Below the pieces are notes generated by a model. It saw only the letters and a list, made by a program, of their open reading frames with translations. It did no database searches and had not been told where the DNA came from. From positions 1-9,480 of the forward strand of contig JAKBRR010000038.1 of NCBI GenBank assembly GCA_021845325.1: a DNA stretch of 9,480 bases. The letters are read 5' to 3'. Position numbers and translations under genes: made by a program. Shown here one piece after another: positions 1 to 5,467 of the stretch (within the stretch, counting starts at the first letter, position 1; every line of letters starts with the position of its first letter). Origin of the DNA: Thermoplasmata archaeon. Lineage in GTDB: Archaea; Thermoplasmatota; Thermoplasmata; Thermoplasmatales; Thermoplasmataceae.

Positions 1-1
1 T

Positions 2-580
2 TATACAGACGACTTTGTGTTTGATCTGCCTCCTCAAATGAAAAGGAGCAAAGTGGATTTCGATGACTTTGAATCAGAGTATATTTCCATCGGTGGTTCT
101 CTTAACAGGTTTACAGTATATCTTGGAAAACTGAAGAAGAAAAACTTTTCAGCGGTTTTACTTCCGAAGATGATCAGAATAGAATCAGATAAGCAGGAAG
201 AAATTAGAGGATCGGTAAAAACACATCGAAAATACATTTACTCCTTAGATCCTGCAGTTATCTATGCTGGTTTAGAAGGCAACATTTCAAACGAATTCTC
301 ACTTCCGTTTCTGTACAAAGATAAACGAAGGGTAATTTTAACATCTGACGAAAAAAAAGATCAGTTTCCCGGGGAATCATTTCTGGTTGCGGGTGAAAGC
401 ACTGAAGACCATTTATTGAATACTCTCCATTATTTGGGAGCTGGCAAAATAATTCCAAGATATAATCCCACAGAGGAATATTATAACTTCAAGAGTATTA
501 TTGAATCAAAACTCATGGGGGAGGAACTGTTTTATCTATTTGACCAGAATGGTCAGATATTGATCTGCAAAAAAATGTGA
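2..580 (+). CDS. C-terminal THUMP-like domain of a class I SAM-dependent methyltransferase (5' end outside window)
   Basis: The frame is open from the first bases of the window (Y-T-D-D-F precede the GTG at 17), so this is the 3' part of a longer gene and the GTG is probably not its start. The visible part, about 192 residues, matches my memory of the THUMP-like domain that follows the methyltransferase domain in a family of predicted class I SAM-dependent methyltransferases. An E-Y-I-S-I-G-G segment followed by a short strand ending in LLP lies near residues 20-50 from the GTG. The hallmark YIYSLDPAVIYAGL is at about residues 73-86, then a V-I-L-T-S-D segment near 106-111, and the C-terminus ends in a basic strand (ILICKKM). 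The Rossmann methyltransferase domain would lie to the left of the window. The substrate is unknown; an RNA or nucleotide substrate is only an inference from the THUMP-like name. The gene stops about 48 nt before ribA. Confidence 0.66.
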   Translation, partial: YTDDFVFDLPPQMKRSKVDFDDFESEYISIGGSLNRFTVYLGKLKKKNFSAVLLPKMIRIESDKQEEIRGSVKTHRKYIYSLDPAVIYAGLEGNISNEFSLPFLYKDKRRVILTSDEKKDQFPGESFLVAGESTEDHLLNTLHYLGAGKIIPRYNPTEEYYNFKSIIESKLMGEELFYLFDQNGQILICKKM

Positions 581-585
581 AAAAA

Positions 586-612
586 ATTTACATATATGTT
601 AAAATATTAAGA
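586..612 (+). promoter_or_regulatory. putative archaeal promoter of ribA
   Basis: A run of A/T follows the stop of the upstream gene. Two TATA-like cores are possible: TTTACATATA at 588-597 and TTAAAATATTA at 599-609. The second is centred about 24 nt before the ribA ATG, which would give a leaderless or nearly leaderless transcript. No Shine-Dalgarno sequence precedes the ATG, which agrees with that reading. The assignment rests on base composition and spacing only. Confidence 0.4.
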
Positions 613-628
613 TAAAATCTTTGATGGT

Positions 629-1207
629 ATGATTAAGTTATCTGCAAAAGCAAAATTGCCCACTATAGCTGGGCTATTCGATATATACACATTTCAGAAT
701 TCAAAATCAGAAGAGCACGCCGTTCTTGTCAAAGGTGATGTAACGGGGAAGGAGGATGTTCCTGTAAGGATTCATTCAGAATGTCTTACAGGAGACGTAT
801 TTGGTTCAAAGAGATGTGACTGCAGAGACCAGCTTTTAAGATCACTGGTCTATCTGGGAGATGAACCTTATGGAATGCTTATTTATCTCAGGCAGGAGGG
901 GAGGGGAATAGGTCTTCTTAATAAAATTAAGGCTTACAGTCTTCAGGACGAGGGTTATGACACAGTGGAAGCAAATTTAAAGCTTGGATTGCCCGCAGAC
1001 AATAGAGATTACAGTTTTGCAGTGGAGGTATTAAATTACTTTAATATCAAATCGATAAAACTGATGACCAATAATCCGTTAAAAATAGATTTTCTAAAAT
1101 CTGCAGGTATCAAGGTATCAGGAAGAATTCCTCTAAAAAGTGCAACAACTGAATATAACAGGTTTTATTTGACAACAAAAAAGGAAAAGATGGGACACCA
1201 ATTGTAA
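629..1207 (+). CDS. ribA: GTP cyclohydrolase II (RibA)
   Basis: Zinc enzyme that converts GTP to 2,5-diamino-6-ribosylamino-4(3H)-pyrimidinone 5'-phosphate, formate and pyrophosphate, the first step towards riboflavin, FMN and FAD. At 192 residues it has the length of stand-alone bacterial RibA (196 aa in E. coli). The three zinc ligands are Cys52, Cys63 and Cys65 in [17 protein letters not shown] (49-65). The substrate loop RQEGRGIGL is at 88-96, the [19 protein letters not shown] stretch at 110-128, and the TNNP turn at 147-150. The C-terminus ends in the family's K-x-E/D-x-M-G-H motif. There is no fused RibB domain, so it is monofunctional. The ATG at 629 is well supported because the family homology begins within a few residues. 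No other riboflavin gene is in the window. Many archaea use an unrelated GTP cyclohydrolase III for this step, so the bacterial-type enzyme is informative. Confidence 0.95.
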   Translation: MIKLSAKAKLPTIAGLFDIYTFQNSKSEEHAVLVKGDVTGKEDVPVRIHSECLTGDVFGSKRCDCRDQLLRSLVYLGDEPYGMLIYLRQEGRGIGLLNKIKAYSLQDEGYDTVEANLKLGLPADNRDYSFAVEVLNYFNIKSIKLMTNNPLKIDFLKSAGIKVSGRIPLKSATTEYNRFYLTTKKEKMGHQL

Positions 1208-1311
1208 GCAAATCTTCCTTATATGTGAGATATTGAAGTTTCCATGCTGTTCCGTGCTTTTATGTGTATGGGCTAGAGGGACACAACCATAAGGTAACTT
1301 CTATCTGGAAG

Positions 1312-1348
1312 GGATAAATTATAAAAAAGCAAAACTATTACAAAAATA
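1312..1348 (+). promoter_or_regulatory. putative archaeal promoter of gdh-folD
   Basis: The 156-nt gap between ribA and gdh has no gene. Its last third is A-rich, with a purine-rich GGAAGGGATAA stretch (a possible BRE) leading into a TATA-like AAATTATAAAAAA at 1317-1329, about 40 nt before the ATG. A weaker TATTACAAAAAT at 1336-1347 is spaced for a leaderless start. There is no Shine-Dalgarno motif directly before the ATG at 1364. The rest of the gap shows only a weak 5-bp inverted repeat. Confidence 0.4.
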
Positions 1349-1363
1349 AGACCATATCAATGC

Positions 1364-2461
1364 ATGAATGATATTGGAGCTTTAATAACCCATCCCCCTT
1401 CCGAGGGAATTGAATACAGGAAAATTGACGGTGAAGCAGGAAAGTTAAACGGCATTAAAGTCAGAACTCTGTATACCGGGATATGCGGCACGGACAGAGG
1501 AATTGTTAAGGGGGCGCTTAAATTCGCATACTCACCTCAAGGTTCGGATTTTCAGGTTCTTGGTCATGAATGTATCGGGCAGGTGGAATCATCTAACTCT
1601 CCCTTATTTAAAAAGGGTGATCTTGTGGTACCAGTAGTTAGGAGACCAGGGGATTGTCCAAATTGTAGAATCGGGAGACCGGATAACTGCTCTGATGGCA
1701 AGAAGCATGAAGCCGGAATAACCGGACTCCATGGTTTTATGAGAGATTACTTCTATGAGGCACCGGAAAATCTGGTACTTGTAAGGAGCAGGGATCTTTC
1801 AAAAATAGGGGTACTTACGGAGCCTTTGAAAAATGTGGTTAAGGCATTTGAGGTTTTTGAGAAAGTTTCAACAAGGGCAGTTTATCAAAATCAGTTCTCT
1901 ACCTACGAGGGAAAGAAAGCACTTATAATAGGAAGTGCCTGTGAGGCATTTCTATATGCATTTGTTGCTCGTGAATATGGTTTCACCACATATATGGCAA
2001 ACCGTCACGCCATAGAAGATACCAAATTGCAAATGTGTCAGAATTTTGACGTTAATTTCGTTGATTATTCAAAAGATGTAAATTTTCCGGATAATTTTGA
2101 ACTGGACCTCTTAATTGATACCAGCGGTGATCCGTCAACAATAGTCAGATTTTTGAGAAAAGTTAACTATAATGGAGTCGTTATATTATTTGGTACAAAC
2201 GGAAAAGCTCCTGATGGCGCCATAACAGGCAATGACATTGACTGGATAGTGGAACGAAACATAACTGTATGTGGATCTGTGGATGCAGCAAGGATCCATT
2301 ATGAGAAGGCACTTGATTTAATCCAGAAATGGCATCTTGGTCATGCCGGTGTTATGAGCAAAATGATAACAGGAATTTATAAACCTGAGGACACATCACT
2401 ATTCACAGTCAAGCCTGCTGGAGAAATCAAGAGCGTCATAAAGTGGAATGATATAGAATGA
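1364..2461 (+). CDS. gdh: glucose 1-dehydrogenase, zinc-dependent, Thermoplasma type
   Basis: Oxidises glucose (often also galactose) to the lactone with NAD(P)+, the first step of the non-phosphorylative Entner-Doudoroff pathway of thermoacidophilic archaea. It is 365 residues, close to Thermoplasma and Sulfolobus enzymes (about 360). In the GroES-like medium-chain dehydrogenase domain, the catalytic zinc ligands are Cys41 in YTGICGTDRG (37-46), His68 and Glu69 in GHE, and probably Glu153 in LTEPLKN. A second, structural zinc lobe has Cys98, Cys101 and Cys109, with Asp111 or a nearby residue as the likely fourth ligand. The HEAGITGLHGFMRD block (115-128) is typical of glucose dehydrogenases. 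The Rossmann domain has IIGSACEAF (188-196), where the usual GxGxxG is degenerate. Asn213-Arg214-His215 follows the second strand and suggests NADP+ preference (inference). Its stop overlaps the folD start (ATGA), so the two are probably cotranscribed and coupled in translation. Confidence 0.93.
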   Translation: MNDIGALITHPPSEGIEYRKIDGEAGKLNGIKVRTLYTGICGTDRGIVKGALKFAYSPQGSDFQVLGHECIGQVESSNSPLFKKGDLVVPVVRRPGDCPNCRIGRPDNCSDGKKHEAGITGLHGFMRDYFYEAPENLVLVRSRDLSKIGVLTEPLKNVVKAFEVFEKVSTRAVYQNQFSTYEGKKALIIGSACEAFLYAFVAREYGFTTYMANRHAIEDTKLQMCQNFDVNFVDYSKDVNFPDNFELDLLIDTSGDPSTIVRFLRKVNYNGVVILFGTNGKAPDGAITGNDIDWIVERNITVCGSVDAARIHYEKALDLIQKWHLGHAGVMSKMITGIYKPEDTSLFTVKPAGEIKSVIKWNDIE

Positions 2462-3306
2462 CGCAAATTTTCAATGGCAGGGAATTTTCCAGACACATTG
2501 ACGAAAGAACCAGAGAGGAAGTAAGGAAATTCTCAGAGTTGTCAGGGCGAAGCCCCAAAATGACCATATTATCTACCATATCTTCACCGGATCAGGAATC
2601 CTACATACGTTCGAAGACAAAAAAGGCAAGCCTGTTGGGAGTTGATACAGAAGTCATCAGAATTCCGTATAACATGAATGAATCTGATATAATTGAACAG
2701 ATAAGCAATTTGAACCGATCAAAGGACATTGACTCCATTATACTGGAAAGTCCCTTAAGACCAAATCTAAACCAGTTCAAACTCTGTATGACTATCGATC
2801 CAAAGAAGGATGTTGATTCCCAGAATCCTTTAAACGAAGGTCTCATACTTATGAATAAGGGATCAGTCTTTCCTGCTACAGCATCTGCCATTAAGGCAAT
2901 AATTGAAACGTTAAATCTGGAACCTGGATCTGAAATATTAATCATAAACCGATCAAATATCATTGGTAGGCCACTATCTATGATGTTATTAAACTCAAAT
3001 TTTACAGTTACCATTTGTCATAGTAAAACAGGAAATCTTGGTAAAATAATGGGCTCTGCAAAAACTGTAGTTACTGCAATCGGAAAATATAATCATTTTT
3101 CAAGGAAGGATTTCATGGAGGGGGTAAATATAGTAGACGCAGCCATCAATTTTAACGAAGGGAAAATGTCCGGGGATTGTGATTTAACATCGCTGGTAGA
3201 TTATGCCAATTTTATAACTCCGGTACCGGGAGGAGTTGGTCCGGTTACCACCTCAATGCTTTTCAGAAATATGATGTCCCTGCTGGAAAGGCAAAGCATA
3301 ACGTAG
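2458..3306 (+). CDS. folD: bifunctional methylenetetrahydrofolate dehydrogenase / methenyltetrahydrofolate cyclohydrolase (FolD), divergent
   Basis: Cytosolic enzyme interconverting 5,10-methylene-, 5,10-methenyl- and 10-formyl-tetrahydrofolate with NAD(P)+, which supplies one-carbon units. It is 282 residues, the normal FolD length. Seen: the catalytic Tyr49 and Lys53 in SYIRSKTKKA (48-57), an NRSNIIGRPLSMMLL cofactor-domain motif at 164-178 (family GRSxxVGxP), VTICHSKT at 184-191, and the very conserved ITPVPGGVGPVTTSML at 253-268. Several usually invariant positions differ. The QLPLP loop reads ESPLR (97-101), the DVDG motif reads DVDS (118-121), and the PCTP motif reads PATA (139-142). 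The fold and the Tyr/Lys pair remain, so I expect a FolD enzyme, but one or both activities may be altered. The start is the ATG overlapping the gdh stop; translation is probably coupled. A pterin other than tetrahydrofolate as substrate is possible. Confidence 0.88.
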   Translation: MTQIFNGREFSRHIDERTREEVRKFSELSGRSPKMTILSTISSPDQESYIRSKTKKASLLGVDTEVIRIPYNMNESDIIEQISNLNRSKDIDSIILESPLRPNLNQFKLCMTIDPKKDVDSQNPLNEGLILMNKGSVFPATASAIKAIIETLNLEPGSEILIINRSNIIGRPLSMMLLNSNFTVTICHSKTGNLGKIMGSAKTVVTAIGKYNHFSRKDFMEGVNIVDAAINFNEGKMSGDCDLTSLVDYANFITPVPGGVGPVTTSMLFRNMMSLLERQSIT

Positions 3307-3350
3307 TATGAGCCATATAATTTATGTCAGACACATATTAAAAAATTATT

Positions 3351-3386
3351 CGTTTACCCTTCAAAAGAAATAAAATTCTGTAAACG
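3351..3386. repeat. perfect 7-bp inverted repeat upstream of nadE
   Basis: CGTTTAC at 3351-3357 and its exact reverse complement GTAAACG at 3380-3386, separated by 22 A-rich nucleotides. The half-sites are 29 bp centre to centre, close to three helical turns. The pair lies 45 nt after the folD stop and just before the likely TATA of nadE (3397-3406). It could be an operator for a dimeric regulator, a weak hairpin at the end of the folD message, or chance. Confidence 0.4.
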
Positions 3387-3396
3387 CATGAAATTG

Positions 3397-3410
3397 AAAT
3401 ATTAATTAAC
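3397..3410 (+). promoter_or_regulatory. putative TATA element of the nadE-antiporter operon
   Basis: AAATATTAATTAAC is the best TATA-like element in the gap. It is centred about 40 nt before the TTG start of nadE. Initiation about 25 nt downstream would leave a leader of roughly 15-20 nt, just long enough to carry the Shine-Dalgarno site at 3432-3436. An alternative A/T-rich block, ACATATTAAAAAATTATT, is at about 3333-3350. Confidence 0.4.
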
Positions 3411-3431
3411 CTGTTGTGGCATACCTGATTA

Positions 3432-3436
3432 GAGGT
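3432..3436 (+). promoter_or_regulatory. Shine-Dalgarno site that fixes the TTG start of nadE
   Basis: GAGGT lies 8 nt before the TTG at 3445. An in-frame TAG at 3430-3432 rules out any start further upstream, and no ATG or GTG lies between, so the TTG is well supported. Confidence 0.65.
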
Positions 3437-3444
3437 TAGTTTCA

Positions 3445-4167
3445 TTGATTCTTGACGGCATTAAAAAATTTTTGTCTGACAAATTAAGTGGCAAAAACGC
3501 CGTTATAGGATTGAGCGGGGGAATAGACAGTGCATTTGTGGTTACTTTGCTGGCGGACTCCATAGAAAGAAATAGAATTTTTGCCATTTACATGCCAGAT
3601 TCTAATTCTCCAGAGGAAGACCTTATTGACGTTGAAAAAATCTGTAAATTCAATAGTATCTCATTTGAAACTATACCAATAGACAAGATCATTAAAGAAT
3701 TTTCAAAAGCACTGAATCTTAAAGATTCGAAGGTGATTGGAAATTTAAAATCCAGAGTCAGAATGTCCACACTCTATTCCGTTGCAAATCAGAACAATGG
3801 CATCGTAGTAGGAACTACAAACAAATCTGAATATCTGACCGGTTACTTCACTAAATTTGGTGATGGGGGGTGTGATATTGAGCCAATAATTGGATTATAT
3901 AAAACCCAGATTTGGAAGCTGTCGAAGGAAATGGGCCTGCCGAAATCAATAATAGAGAAGAAACCAAGTGCAAGACTGTGGGCTGAACAGACCGATGAGG
4001 AAGATATGGGCATAAGTTACTCTGAATTGGATCGTATTCTCATTAAATTTGAGGAAAGTGGTGAATTCCCGGAAAGTATAGAGGGGAAAATTGTTTCCAA
4101 TCTTTATTTGTCCAGTATGCATAAGAGAAGATTACCGTATAGTCCAGGGGAAGATCCTGCATCATGA
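3445..4167 (+). CDS. nadE: ammonia-dependent NAD+ synthetase (NadE)
   Basis: Catalyses the last step of NAD+ synthesis: deamido-NAD+ + ATP + NH3 gives NAD+ + AMP + PPi, through an adenylated intermediate. It is 240 residues, slightly short but normal for archaeal stand-alone NadE. No N-terminal nitrilase (glutaminase) domain is present, so free ammonia is the expected nitrogen donor. Seen: the PP-loop LSGGIDSA (23-30), GNLKSRVRM (99-107), GTTNKSE (123-129), the GYFTKFGDGGCDIEPI segment (133-148), KPSARLWAEQTDEE (173-186) and a C-terminal HKRRLP (226-231). The family usually has WPGQTDE where this has WAEQTDE. Translation starts at a TTG behind a good GAGGT site. The stop overlaps the antiporter start by 4 nt (ATGA), so the two form an operon. 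Confidence 0.94.
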   Translation: MILDGIKKFLSDKLSGKNAVIGLSGGIDSAFVVTLLADSIERNRIFAIYMPDSNSPEEDLIDVEKICKFNSISFETIPIDKIIKEFSKALNLKDSKVIGNLKSRVRMSTLYSVANQNNGIVVGTTNKSEYLTGYFTKFGDGGCDIEPIIGLYKTQIWKLSKEMGLPKSIIEKKPSARLWAEQTDEEDMGISYSELDRILIKFEESGEFPESIEGKIVSNLYLSSMHKRRLPYSPGEDPAS

Positions 4168-5456
4168 TAATCGAGAATCTTCGAATTCTGGAGTTCAGTC
4201 TTTTACTTATAATAGCAGCTTTTTCCATTCCAATAGCAAGAAAAGCATCCATAGTGGAAATACCTGTGTTGATCTTCCTTGGAATTATATTTGGCCCGGT
4301 CCTTGGAATAATCCGTTATAGTTTTTCGGAAGAGTTGATGACCAGCTTTGCAAATTTTGGAATCGGTATACTTGGTCTTATGATTATTCTATACTACGAA
4401 AGTCACGGAATAAACTTCAGGGTACTCAAGAGGCACCTGGGGAGAATAATTTCCCTGAATACCGTGGGAATGATAATTACTGCTTTTCTTTCAGGAATAC
4501 TTTTTTCTCTGTTTACGGGTGCGCCTTTCATAATAGGTTTTCTCTTTGGTGCCATAATATCACCCACGGACCCGGCAACGCTCATTCCACTGTTTCATAA
4601 GATCAGGATACGGGAAGACTACTCTGGAACCTTGATAGGGGAGAGTCTGTTCAATGATCCCCTGGCCATTATATTTGTCACATTAGCCATAGCAATAATA
4701 GCTCCTCAATCAACAGCAGTTACCCTGTTTCTGTACCTGTCGGGAGCAATAGGTTTCATTCCTGCTATTATTACTTTCCTTCTTATTCAGATAATAATCC
4801 CGTCAATTGTGGGCATTGTTATAGGTCTACTTATTCTCTATCTGAATAAGATACTGAATTTCGAAAACCTCATTGTGGGTCTTCTCCTTGGTGTAATTAT
4901 ATTTGAACTTACCTTCCTTGAGGCTTTGAACATAACTCCATTCCCTGCAATCATTGCAACAGGAGCGATTATAGGAAATTTATCAGAGAAATCCATATTT
5001 TACGAAAGAGAGAGAAGCTTTCAGGAGAACCTTTCATTTCTTGCCCAGGGAGTCATTTTTATATTAATGGGAAGTATGCTGACCATTCCAGACATTGAAA
5101 ATTACTGGATAATTGGTATATTGATGGCTCTTGCTGTTCTCTTCCTCGTTAGACCTATTGCCGTGTTTGCTTCGGTATTTCGAATAAGGAAAAATAATCT
5201 GTCAGCTCCTCCCCTGAACAGGAAGATCAAAACTTTCTTTTCTCTTGCGGGTCCGAGAGGAGTAGTTTCAATAGTGGAATCTACTGTTCCCATTGCCATA
5301 GGAACAACTCTTGGTATTCCTCTTCTTCTCAGATGGGGTCGAACAATTGAGGTTTCTGTGGCAATAGTAGTAATATTATCAATAATATTGCAAACTCTCT
5401 ACATCCCATATATAGCAAATAAGCTCCTGCCTAAGACAGCAGATGAAAAAACGTAA
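4164..5456 (+). CDS. NhaP-like Na+/H+ antiporter (CPA1 family)
   Basis: Predicted membrane cation:proton antiporter of 430 residues that would exchange Na+ (or K+) for H+ and help ion and pH balance, which is relevant if the host is an acidophile. The chain is strongly hydrophobic, with about 12-13 membrane segments from residue 8 to about 420. Diagnostic motifs are SPTDPA (133-138), GESLFNDP (159-166) with the Asn164-Asp165 pair of the ion-binding site in an unwound helix, Arg329-Pro330, and AGPRGVVS (362-369). The ND pair and the TDP motif place it with electroneutral NhaP-type exchangers rather than the DD-type NhaA family. There is no long cytoplasmic TrkA domain; the tail after the last helix is only about ten residues. 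Its start overlaps the nadE stop, so expression is probably coupled. The stop is 11 nt from that of the opposing secretion operon. Ion specificity cannot be read from the sequence. Confidence 0.9.
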   Translation: MIIENLRILEFSLLLIIAAFSIPIARKASIVEIPVLIFLGIIFGPVLGIIRYSFSEELMTSFANFGIGILGLMIILYYESHGINFRVLKRHLGRIISLNTVGMIITAFLSGILFSLFTGAPFIIGFLFGAIISPTDPATLIPLFHKIRIREDYSGTLIGESLFNDPLAIIFVTLAIAIIAPQSTAVTLFLYLSGAIGFIPAIITFLLIQIIIPSIVGIVIGLLILYLNKILNFENLIVGLLLGVIIFELTFLEALNITPFPAIIATGAIIGNLSEKSIFYERERSFQENLSFLAQGVIFILMGSMLTIPDIENYWIIGILMALAVLFLVRPIAVFASVFRIRKNNLSAPPLNRKIKTFFSLAGPRGVVSIVESTVPIAIGTTLGIPLLLRWGRTIEVSVAIVVILSIILQTLYIPYIANKLLPKTADEKT

Positions 5457-5465
5457 CCGTTAAAA
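5446..5465 (-). terminator. possible T-rich terminator of the secretion operon
   Basis: Reading the minus strand past the stop of the last operon gene gives TTTT (5465-5462), then ACGGTTACG, then TTTTTT (5451-5446). Archaeal termination often uses oligo-T runs without a strong hairpin. The run lies inside the 3' end of the convergent antiporter gene. The evidence is composition only. Confidence 0.33.
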
Positions 5466-5467
5466 TA

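Noticed and set aside
1263..1285. TGTGT/ACACA inverted repeat between ribA and gdh as a terminator or regulatory hairpin
   Set aside because: The stem is only 5 bp with a 13-nt loop and no T-run follows. It is expected by chance in a gap of this length.
1208..1363. Possible small RNA or tRNA fragment in the ribA-gdh gap
   Set aside because: I found no tRNA arm set, no paired C and D boxes and no strong secondary structure.
2601..3014. 137-codon open frame on the minus strand inside folD
   Set aside because: It is antisense to the conserved FolD coding sequence, has no family resemblance and lacks a credible ribosome site; it is a shadow frame.
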